A stretch of 7,817 nt of DNA from contig CAZOKN010000061.1 in assembly GCA_964580525.1 (NCBI GenBank), positions 1 through 7,817 of the forward strand. The letters run 5' to 3'. The stretch comes from CAZOKN01 sp964580525. GTDB taxonomy: Bacteria; Pseudomonadota; Alphaproteobacteria; Rickettsiales; UBA6187. The notes beneath the pieces are model-generated. The model was not told the DNA's origin, did no database searches, and worked only from the letters and a program-made list of their open reading frames with translations. Below, in pieces: positions 1 through 6,339 of this stretch. Position 1 is the stretch's first letter. Each line of letters starts with the position of its first letter. A program made the position numbers and the translations under genes.

Positions 1-2526
1 TCGAGCAATCTATTATTTACTCCACCAACAGAGCAAAGCAAGCTTGACCAAGCTAAAATTGTTATAAAAAATCTGGTTTCAAATAGTAACCTTACAGACG
101 GAGCACATTTTGGTCTGATGTACTGGAATTCAAGTGCTACCATGAAGGTTAACGTTTCGGCGAGTGGTGCAAATAGTATATACACAACAGTTGATAGTAT
201 GGCAGCTGGTGGTGGTACTGTGCTTGACTCGGCTATGAATCTTGCAAAGAGTTATTTGCAGGGATCTTCAACACCGATTATCACTGGTGCTTGGTGTCAG
301 CATACTATCTTGATAGTTATAAGTGACGGTGAGTGGACAGATAGTACAGCATCTACAACAGCAAAATATCTATACGATACTTATGGCATAAAGACCTTCG
401 CGATTGGTTTCCATTCAGATGCTTCTGCAACAGGCTTCAATAATTATATTACATTGTCGCAAAAGGCGGGAAGCTATCCTGATTCACCTGTGTTTGCGAA
501 TGATTGGCAAACTGTGTATGACACTATGTCGCGTTATATATTGGATGTTATAGATTCTAACCTTACCTTTAGTGCGCCTACAATTATGCCTTCGGTTACA
601 AGCACTGACAGCATTCTGCAATCTACATTCAAGTATAAGAGTGCACACCAATGGAAAGGTTCGTTAAATAAATATTCTCTAAATTCTAACGGATCTGTTG
701 GTTCACTCGTTTGGGATGCTGGTAAAATATTAGCAACTCAACCAGCTGCTAGCAGAAATATATGGACGGTGGCAACTGGCTTAGATAGCGGCCTCAATAA
801 TTTCACTACTTCTAATTTGGATGATTTAAGAACGACATTATTGGAAAATACGGGTACTGCTTTAACAGATACGGTATTGGAAAATTTAATGAATTTCGTA
901 CGAGGTGTTGATTCTTACGGTGAATATAGCGGCACCACAGATGATGAAGGAGATACAATAATCTCCGGAGAAAGATGGAAACTGGCGGATATATATCATT
1001 CGCGTTCTGTTGCAGTTGGTGCTCCTAATGCTCTTACATCTAGCAAGTCTGCTACTAATACAGAGTCATATTATAGAGCGGCAAATGGTTATGAAGCTTT
1101 CAAAGCTAGTTCTCTGTGCGGAACTGTCTGCACTTCGCGAGCAGAGGTTATTTATGCTGGTGGCAATGATGGTATGTTGCATGCATTTAACTCTTCAACA
1201 GGTGCTGAAAAATGGGCATTTATACCGCCAAGCGTTATTCCTAACTTTAAGGATATGATTTCAGCAACCACTGCCCAAAGCACGAGTATTTATGGTGTGG
1301 ATGGTTCACCAGTTGTGAAAGATATATATTATGGTGGCGCATGGCATACTGTTCTAATGTCTGGCTTGCGTCAGGGTGGAAAGTCATATTTTGCACTTGA
1401 TATAACTAACCCTGATTCACCGCAGCATTTGTTCACATTCGCTTATAACACAACTACAGGCAAAGTAAGTTATTGGGCGGCAAATGGTACGCGCACAAAT
1501 TATAACTCTTCTGCCACTGTGCCAGCTGCCTATAATTTCTTCACGCTAGGCGAAGCATGGTCAACACCTGTTATTTTGAGATTACCTGTAGGTGTTGGTG
1601 GTGCGATGAAATGGACTGCTGTATTTGGCGGTGGATATAACAGTGGTACAAATCCAAGTTATGGAGCCAAGTTATTTATTATAGATATGGAAAATGGCGG
1701 ACAGATTATAAATAATATCTCAATGCCGGATACTATATCAAATAGCATTGAGAACTCTGTTCCTCCAAGAGTTACAACTATAACAGGCGATTCAACATCT
1801 GCATTTACTGCGACTGGTGCGCTTGTTTATTTAAGTGATTTGGAAGGTAAATTATGGAAAATTAATTTAACTACTTCAGGCACACTTTATAGCACTACAA
1901 AAATGTTTAACGCTGAAGCTACCAGCACTAATACACGCTATAGCTTCCATGAAACGGCAGCAGCAGTTGATGAAAATGGTGTGCTGATGCAATATTATGG
2001 AACGGGCAATATGCAGGATCTTGGCGCTGTAAATGCCAGCATAGCAAACCGTGCTTTTGCAATAAAAGATGCTGACTTCCCTAGTTATACAAGTATTGCT
2101 AGCATGTCTACGGCCTCAAATTTGGCGAATGTTGGCGGTGGTGTATGCCCGACAGCGTCGCAAAAAGGCTGGTATGTAAATCTTAATAGCAATGAGAAGA
2201 TAACTGCCAAGGCAACAGTTGTTAATGGTGTGGTTTTCTTCCCAAGATATAAGGCCAACAATACGGATGTATGCTCTGCCGGAGAAGGTTCGATTAGCGA
2301 ACATAGCTTCACTTGTGGTACGCAGTTGCGCACTACAAATCTTGGTTCCGGTGTGCCTACAGAGGCCGTGGTATATAAGAACAAGGTTTATATAGGTATT
2401 AGTACCGACCAGGAAGCAATAAGTTTGCCTGATGGCTTTACTAAGCAGGGTAACCTGATTGTTGGTGATCCTTCATCACTTGCCACCGGCAAAACAAAAA
2501 TAGAATCATGGTGGGAAGATTTTTAG
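1..2526 (+). CDS. pilY1: PilY1-type pilus tip protein, vWA plus PilC beta-propeller (5' partial)
   Basis: The reading frame is open from base 1, so the gene starts outside the window; 841 residues are visible, ending at TAG 2524-2526. The first 39 codons continue without a stop into the ATG at 118, which is therefore internal. Residues about 1-180 are the end of a von Willebrand A domain: the GGGT threonine (residue 73) and the VISDG aspartate (residue 109) match the second and third metal-site (MIDAS) motifs, while the DxSxS motif would lie upstream. A KLADIYHS segment follows, then the PilC/PilY1 beta-propeller: IYAGGNDGMLHAFNSSTG near residue 384 and YLSDLEGKLWKINL near 611 are characteristic blades. 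PilY1 proteins are exported and sit at the type IV pilus tip or cell surface, acting in adhesion, pilus extension and mechanosensing. The usual calcium-binding DxDxDGxxD loop before the second blade motif is not recognisable (see findings). It converges on the minus-strand genes, apart from the pilB-pilC-pilin operon. Family assignment is strong; the precise role is inferred. Confidence 0.9.
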   Translation, partial: SSNLLFTPPTEQSKLDQAKIVIKNLVSNSNLTDGAHFGLMYWNSSATMKVNVSASGANSIYTTVDSMAAGGGTVLDSAMNLAKSYLQGSSTPIITGAWCQHTILIVISDGEWTDSTASTTAKYLYDTYGIKTFAIGFHSDASATGFNNYITLSQKAGSYPDSPVFANDWQTVYDTMSRYILDVIDSNLTFSAPTIMPSVTSTDSILQSTFKYKSAHQWKGSLNKYSLNSNGSVGSLVWDAGKILATQPAASRNIWTVATGLDSGLNNFTTSNLDDLRTTLLENTGTALTDTVLENLMNFVRGVDSYGEYSGTTDDEGDTIISGERWKLADIYHSRSVAVGAPNALTSSKSATNTESYYRAANGYEAFKASSLCGTVCTSRAEVIYAGGNDGMLHAFNSSTGAEKWAFIPPSVIPNFKDMISATTAQSTSIYGVDGSPVVKDIYYGGAWHTVLMSGLRQGGKSYFALDITNPDSPQHLFTFAYNTTTGKVSYWAANGTRTNYNSSATVPAAYNFFTLGEAWSTPVILRLPVGVGGAMKWTAVFGGGYNSGTNPSYGAKLFIIDMENGGQIINNISMPDTISNSIENSVPPRVTTITGDSTSAFTATGALVYLSDLEGKLWKINLTTSGTLYSTTKMFNAEATSTNTRYSFHETAAAVDENGVLMQYYGTGNMQDLGAVNASIANRAFAIKDADFPSYTSIASMSTASNLANVGGGVCPTASQKGWYVNLNSNEKITAKATVVNGVVFFPRYKANNTDVCSAGEGSISEHSFTCGTQLRTTNLGSGVPTEAVVYKNKVYIGISTDQEAISLPDGFTKQGNLIVGDPSSLATGKTKIESWWEDF

Positions 2527-2560
2527 AAGATAAATTTAAGTATTTTTTATATAAACAGTA

Positions 2561-2629
2561 GATTCCCGCCTTCGCGGGAATGACAAATGTAAAGGTTATG
2601 CAGCTGTCATTCCCGCGAAGGCGGGAATC
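2561..2629. repeat. Perfect 25-bp inverted repeat of ATTCCC-N8-GGGAAT type, between convergent genes
   Basis: Bases 2561-2585 and 2605-2629 are exact reverse complements over 25 nt, separated by 19 nt. Each arm contains a 20-nt unit of the form ATTCCC-N8-GGGAAT (2562-2581 and 2609-2628), itself a short palindrome with an almost self-complementary core. The form matches the Neisseria dRS3 type and similar short intergenic palindromes scattered through many proteobacterial genomes. The pair lies between the stop of the PilY1-type gene and the stop of the cyclic-nucleotide-binding gene. RNA from either strand would form a strong GC-rich hairpin, so it may act as a shared terminator or 3'-end stabiliser, although neither side has a clean U-tract directly after it. 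The repeat is read directly from the sequence; the function is inferred. Confidence 0.9.
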
Positions 2630-2665
2630 CATTGTTTCAACTATACACACAAAACCTAGATAACA

Positions 2666-3194
2666 CTAAGCCATCAACAACTGAATCAAGCTATTGAAAA
2701 CGCCATTTAAGAATGGATCAAGCTTTTGGATTTTTTCTAATAATGCGCTATTGCCAAGAATTTGCTGTTTAACTTGTTCAGATTTTTGTTTCAGCGCATT
2801 TGCGGTGATCATATCAGAAGGTGTCATCTGTGCTTTTTTAGTTCTATTTTTTTCGCGCACCACAGTTACAATGCGTTGTAGAGCCTGCTTAACTTCCGGG
2901 TCGGTTTTGCTTAGTAGATTAGCAAAATTATCGGCCGTACCTTTATAGCATTCTGTTGGGGCGAGGGTGATTACACTAGCAGAGCGCGGCTGACTGTCTA
3001 TTAGCGCCATTTCACCAAACACTGCATCAGAACCCAAATTGGCTAGCACGATTTTATTTTTACCTTCCATGCGTGATATTTCAACATTGCCGGAGAGCAC
3101 AAAGTAAACACCATCAGGCTTATCACNNNNNNNNNNCACCTTCTTTGAACACAACTGTATTTGCTGGAAAGTTTACTGTTTCAACGCCTGCCAC
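2666..3194 (-). CDS. Stand-alone cyclic-nucleotide-binding domain protein (interrupted by assembly gap)
   Basis: This is a small protein with a CRP-type cyclic nucleotide-binding fold and no DNA-binding domain. Read from the GTG at 3194-3192, the start is MAGVETVNFPANTVVFKEG; after the N-run the frame resumes as DKPDGVYFVLSGNVEISR. These join perfectly if the N-run is a false gap, giving about 171 residues. The phosphate-binding cassette FGEMALIDSQPRSASV keeps the Glu (about residue 57) and Arg (about 66) that contact the ligand ribose and phosphate in CRP, so cAMP or cGMP binding is plausible. The rest is helical, ending in hydrophobic FNSLIQLLMA, with no helix-turn-helix. The start is supported by AGGAGA at 3207-3202, seven bases upstream. 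A TTG at 3154 also opens the frame but would lose the first beta strands. It is probably monocistronic: the TPR gene upstream is followed by a hairpin. Its partner is unknown; signalling to the pilus or another output is only a guess. Confidence 0.85.
3127..3136. other. Assembly gap (10 N), probably false
   Basis: Ten Ns fall inside the cyclic-nucleotide-binding gene. The left flank ends in CAC and the right flank begins with CAC. Merging this 3-base overlap restores one uninterrupted frame reading KEGDKPDG, which is what the family has at this position. Left as ten Ns, the gene appears frameshifted and truncated. Confidence 0.8.
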
Positions 3195-3201
3195 AAAAAT
3201 A

Positions 3202-3207
3202 TCTCCT
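3202..3207 (-). promoter_or_regulatory. Ribosome binding site fixing the GTG start of the cyclic-nucleotide protein
   Basis: AGGAGA on the minus strand lies seven bases before GTG 3194-3192. It supports this upstream start over the TTG at 3154, which has no comparable site and would remove the first strands of the domain. Confidence 0.7.
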
Positions 3208-3221
3208 AGAATATATCAATG

Positions 3222-3227
3222 ATTATA
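3222..3227 (-). promoter_or_regulatory. Candidate -10 box for the cyclic-nucleotide-binding gene
   Basis: A perfect TATAAT on the minus strand lies about 28 bases before the GTG start, leaving room for a short leader containing the AGGAGA site. No good -35 box stands at the normal distance upstream (the sequence there is GC-rich), so this is only a candidate; an extended or activator-dependent promoter would be needed. Confidence 0.3.
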
Positions 3228-3281
3228 TTTCTATAAGATAGCAGCAGCCTGGAGTAGTGCAAGGGGTTTGTGGGTGGAAAG

Positions 3282-3311
3282 CCCAAGCACCTAATTTTAT
3301 AGATGCTTGGG
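3282..3311. terminator. Hairpin downstream of the TPR gene, possible terminator
   Basis: CCCAAGCA (3282-3289) and TGCTTGGG (3304-3311) form a perfect 8-bp stem with a 14-base AT-rich loop. It begins 8 bases beyond the stop codon of the minus-strand TPR gene, the natural position for its terminator. In that direction the tail is weak (CTTTCC after the stem). In the plus direction the tail is a good T-rich run (TTTAGTTTTT, 3312-3321), although no plus-strand gene is recognised just upstream. It may be bidirectional. Confidence 0.6.
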
Positions 3312-3319
3312 TTTAGTTT

Positions 3320-5449
3320 TTATTGTCTTCCAGAGTGGCGAGATTTTCCAGTAAAGGCCGGATTTTGTGAAGGGATAGATTTTGGTGCTGAATGCAAATG
3401 CAGGTCAGGATATTTTGATTCTGTATCGGCACTCAAGTTTTCGGTTTTTATAGGAGAAGAAAGCCTTGCAGATTGTCTGCGGCTTTTAATTAAATCAGCA
3501 TGTTTAGTTGAATGAAGGCTAGGATAATTTAAATCTTCCTGCGATGCACTGCGGGTTATAGGTTTTCTAGCTGATTCAGTTTGACTTTCACTTGCAGCTG
3601 GAGCAGAAGGGGTAAGATTATATCTTTTAGTAAAACTTCCAACAGATTCCGTAACTTCGCTAACTTCGCTGCTTTCTGGTGGAGCAGAAGGAGCTGATTT
3701 TTTAGCTCTTGTACCTGCAGTTTCGCTTTCGCTATGATCAGTATCTTTTTTAGATACTGCTTTAGGCATTGTCATAACCTTTTTACCAGAATTTTGAGGT
3801 TTTGACGAAAATTTAACCTTAGGAGCAGAAGGCTTTGTTGGAGGAGTAGGAACTTCTTCAGCTTTCGGCTTGCTTTCCGGCTCCGCTTTTGGCGATGATT
3901 TTTTTGTTTCAGCAGGAACTAGTTTTTCTATTTTTTGAACCAATGACGGAACAAGATCTTGTTTTTTTTCTTTTAAATAAGGTTTTACACGTTCTAATAA
4001 TATTTTCATTTCCGCAATTTTTTCTTGCGAAAGTGGTGTATAATCAGGTTTTTCAACTTGTTTTTTTATGTCTTTAAATATTTTTGACGAAGTGCTTTTT
4101 AATGTTCTTGAAAAATCTACCTCTTGGGATGATTTTTCATAATGCGATAAAGCATCTAAATAAAGTCCGGATCTTTTTAGATGTTTTCCAATTGCTACGG
4201 CAGCGTAGCAGTATGTATTAAACAATCCATATGGAACTTTGTCGAGATTTGCGAAAAATTCCATTATTTTTTTATCAATAATATGATCGTAATTTATAAT
4301 TAGACTAAATATATTTGAATATATTTCTTTAGATTCTAAGAATTTTAAAGCTTCAAAATAATTGTTTACACAAAAACGTGGTTCTCTCGTTGCTCTGCTG
4401 TTATACATATATATTGGATACTTTTCATCAGCTAGCGATTTATAATGTAAGCCTATTCTTTTGCGTAAATCATTTTCCTCTTTTTCTGTTAACTCTTTTT
4501 TAGGATTTTCTAGAGCTTTTTTATAATCAGCTACAGCCTTATCAAATTTTTTTTCCTTAGCAAATAGCAAACCGCGAGCATAATAAGCTGGAGAATAATC
4601 AGGATCCAGCTTAATGGCGGCATCATAATTAGCAAAAGCATTTTCATTTTTATTTTGCGCTTCGAGTGAAAGAGCACGGTTTACGTATCTCCATTTGGTA
4701 GGTTTTATATTTATAGCTTTAGTGTAATATTTTGAGGCATCTGCTGGCATCTTTAATTTTGAACGTAACAATGAGGCTAATGCATCGTAATACTCGACAG
4801 AAGTTTTGCCGCTTTTTTCAATGGCCAACATATAATCTCGTGATGCTTTAAGAAAAGCACCGTTTGTTTTGTTGATTTGTCCACGCAAATAATAATTCTC
4901 GTGATTTTCAGGATCTAGTTTAATTGCCATATTGATGGCAGCTTTGGCCTTTTTATGAAGATCTTTTGGAGCGTCTTCTTTTTCTTTTATAGATAGTAAA
5001 TAATTCTTTGCCGCTTGAAGAAAATCACCGTTTTGTTTATACAAACTTCCGATAAAAGAATAGAAGTTATTCCTTGGCTCTATTTTATGTAGCATGTTGT
5101 AGTCGGCTATAGCCAGATCAAAACTAGCTTGTGGATGGCCTTTTAGGCTGTCTCTATATTTTTTATATAAAACTACACGATTTTGATAGCCAAATGATAT
5201 ATCAGGAAATAACTCAATACATTTGCTGTAATCAGCAAAAGCTTCTACTGGTTTTTTTAGGCTATGATAGCAAACGCCACGAAGCAAATATCCATGATAA
5301 TGACTTGAGTCTATCTTCAAGATTTGATTATAATCTTCCAATGCTTCGGAAAACTTCTTTTCGTCTCTTTTAGATTTACCTGAATCTAGCAATTCTTTTA
5401 TCTTTGAGTTCAGTTCTTCAGGCTGAAAATTTTCTTCGTGAGCTATCAT
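3320..5449 (-). CDS. TPR-repeat protein with long disordered C-terminal tail, function unknown
   Basis: I do not recognise a named family. Numbered from the chosen ATG (709 residues), residues about 17-317 hold eight or nine tetratricopeptide repeats, with repeated blocks such as EALEDYNQILKIDSSHY, EAFADYSKCIELFPD and NAFANYDAAIKLDPDYSPAYY; these are protein-interaction scaffolds. Residues about 318-512 are helical and Lys-rich, without clear repeats. Residues about 513-709 are rich in Ser, Pro, Lys and Glu and look disordered, ending in two related short motifs (NYPSLHS...KSRRQSAR and KYPDLHLHS...KSRHSGR). There is no signal peptide or membrane segment, so it is cytoplasmic or exported by a leaderless route. 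I prefer the ATG at 5449 to the in-frame GTG at 5458 because AAGGAAG (5464-5458) is eight bases from the ATG but abuts the GTG. It has its own candidate promoter and a downstream hairpin, so it is probably monocistronic. It could be a scaffold, a pilus-associated factor or a secreted effector; none is shown. Confidence 0.88.
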   Translation of the reverse strand: MIAHEENFQPEELNSKIKELLDSGKSKRDEKKFSEALEDYNQILKIDSSHYHGYLLRGVCYHSLKKPVEAFADYSKCIELFPDISFGYQNRVVLYKKYRDSLKGHPQASFDLAIADYNMLHKIEPRNNFYSFIGSLYKQNGDFLQAAKNYLLSIKEKEDAPKDLHKKAKAAINMAIKLDPENHENYYLRGQINKTNGAFLKASRDYMLAIEKSGKTSVEYYDALASLLRSKLKMPADASKYYTKAINIKPTKWRYVNRALSLEAQNKNENAFANYDAAIKLDPDYSPAYYARGLLFAKEKKFDKAVADYKKALENPKKELTEKEENDLRKRIGLHYKSLADEKYPIYMYNSRATREPRFCVNNYFEALKFLESKEIYSNIFSLIINYDHIIDKKIMEFFANLDKVPYGLFNTYCYAAVAIGKHLKRSGLYLDALSHYEKSSQEVDFSRTLKSTSSKIFKDIKKQVEKPDYTPLSQEKIAEMKILLERVKPYLKEKKQDLVPSLVQKIEKLVPAETKKSSPKAEPESKPKAEEVPTPPTKPSAPKVKFSSKPQNSGKKVMTMPKAVSKKDTDHSESETAGTRAKKSAPSAPPESSEVSEVTESVGSFTKRYNLTPSAPAASESQTESARKPITRSASQEDLNYPSLHSTKHADLIKSRRQSARLSSPIKTENLSADTESKYPDLHLHSAPKSIPSQNPAFTGKSRHSGRQ

Positions 5450-5457
5450 AAGATTCA

Positions 5458-5464
5458 CTTCCTT
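5458..5464 (-). promoter_or_regulatory. Ribosome binding site deciding the TPR gene start
   Basis: AAGGAAG on the minus strand is separated by eight bases from the ATG at 5449-5447. It directly abuts and overlaps the first base of the in-frame GTG at 5458-5456. The spacing favours the ATG, making the protein three residues shorter than the longest frame. Confidence 0.65.
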
Positions 5465-5502
5465 GTCATAAACGTTATATTAATGCTTCTTAATTTGGCG
5501 CA

Positions 5503-5531
5503 TTGATAACATAAATGTTACGTTATGTCAA
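5503..5531 (-). promoter_or_regulatory. Candidate sigma-70 promoter of the TPR gene with inverted repeat in the spacer
   Basis: On the minus strand a perfect TTGACA (5531-5526) is followed after exactly 17 bases by TATCAA (5508-5503, four of six matches to TATAAT). Transcription would begin near 5496, giving a leader of roughly 45 bases before the ATG. The spacer contains an inverted repeat, TAACAT-TT-ATGTTA (5520-5507), which overlaps the first bases of the -10 box and is positioned like a repressor operator. The boxes and repeat are visible; promoter activity and regulation are inferred. Confidence 0.5.
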
Positions 5532-5610
5532 GAATAAACAAAGAAATACGTGGAATTGCCTGATTTTATTGGCTTTTTCTTTGAAAAATCGACGAAAAGT
5601 GGTTAATTTG

Positions 5611-6333
5611 TTAATCAAAATTAAAATGCATGTAGCACTGTGCGCCGGATTGGGTGAGGTCGTATAGCCCTGTTGTTGTAACGGTAGTAGTAGTGCAAGA
5701 TCCGGCAATACTGCGTGCCCATATCATTCCAATTCCCGGAATTCCATCATCTCCTTTTGTATCAAGAGATTTTGCTTCGGCTGATGTAAGTGCATCTTGT
5801 CCCACTCTATCACCAGCTCCAGGCGTATATATTCTGCCAAATCTAAGAAAGTTACGATTGTCTGTTGAACTAGTTCCTGTCCATCCTGACTTTGGTCCAT
5901 AAAAAAATTGATATGCAGATGTTGAACTATAGGCTGATTTTGGCACGATAGGGCCTATTATTGCATCGCCAATTTCCTGTTGTACGCCTGTGTAAGTTCC
6001 TGCTATTAATTTAGCAAGAGCCAGGTGCTGCCAAGCGTATACTGACTCACTCATGTGATCCATTATTTGTTTATTGCCATTACCATCAAATGTTCCAGTC
6101 CAATAGCTGGTAGCGGTGGTTATATCTCCCGGCAGGGCATTATATTCCAATTTAAAAGTGTTATAAGCAGCTCTGTATTGATCAACATCGGTAAGTACAC
6201 CTTTTAGTCGTGCGCTTTTCACTAAGCTTTGTCCGGCAGTAACGGCGGCAACAATCAATCCTATAATCACGAGGACTATAGAGAGCTCTATGAGAGTGAA
6301 GCCTTTATTCTGTTTAATAATTTTAATAACCAT
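5611..6333 (-). CDS. Type IV prepilin (pilin or pseudopilin)
   Basis: This is a 240-residue prepilin, a subunit of a type IV pilus or related fibre. The leader MVIKIIKQNKG is followed by FTLIELSIVLVIIGLIV: a prepilin peptidase would cut after Gly11 and methylate Phe12, and Glu16 is the conserved Glu at mature position 5. The hydrophobic helix anchors the subunit in the inner membrane before assembly. The mature region carries TFKLEYNALPGDITTATSYW, a pattern common in proteobacterial pilins of this length, then a WQHLALAKLIAG segment. Two Cys near the C terminus (GSC and AQCYMHFNFD, 20 residues apart) could form the usual pilin disulfide loop. The start is clear: GGGAGGA (6349-6343) lies nine bases before ATG 6333. 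It starts 6 nt after the pilC stop, so it is the last gene seen in the pilB-pilC operon, and no strong terminator follows. Major versus minor pilin cannot be decided; a secretion pseudopilin is possible. Confidence 0.92.
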   Translation of the reverse strand: MVIKIIKQNKGFTLIELSIVLVIIGLIVAAVTAGQSLVKSARLKGVLTDVDQYRAAYNTFKLEYNALPGDITTATSYWTGTFDGNGNKQIMDHMSESVYAWQHLALAKLIAGTYTGVQQEIGDAIIGPIVPKSAYSSTSAYQFFYGPKSGWTGTSSTDNRNFLRFGRIYTPGAGDRVGQDALTSAEAKSLDTKGDDGIPGIGMIWARSIAGSCTTTTVTTTGLYDLTQSGAQCYMHFNFD

Positions 6334-6339
6334 AAATAA

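Noticed and set aside
2085..2384. Minus-strand open frames of 99 and 62 residues inside the PilY1-type gene
   Set aside because: They lie antisense to a clear PilY1 propeller region, show no family features and are shadows of that gene.
2441..2650. Minus-strand open frame of about 69 residues with MDSRLRGND and VIPAKAGI
   Set aside because: This is the well-known spurious translation of the ATTCCC-N8-GGGAAT palindromic repeat; it also overlaps the end of the PilY1-type gene and has no independent support.
3154..3154. TTG at 3154 as start of the cyclic-nucleotide-binding gene
   Set aside because: It arises only because the N-run shifts the frame. The domain's first strands are encoded upstream, back to a GTG with a proper ribosome binding site.
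5559..5590. GCC...GGC followed by T-run as a terminator after the pilin gene
   Set aside because: The stem is only three base pairs and the T-run is on the plus strand, the wrong side for the minus-strand pilin gene.
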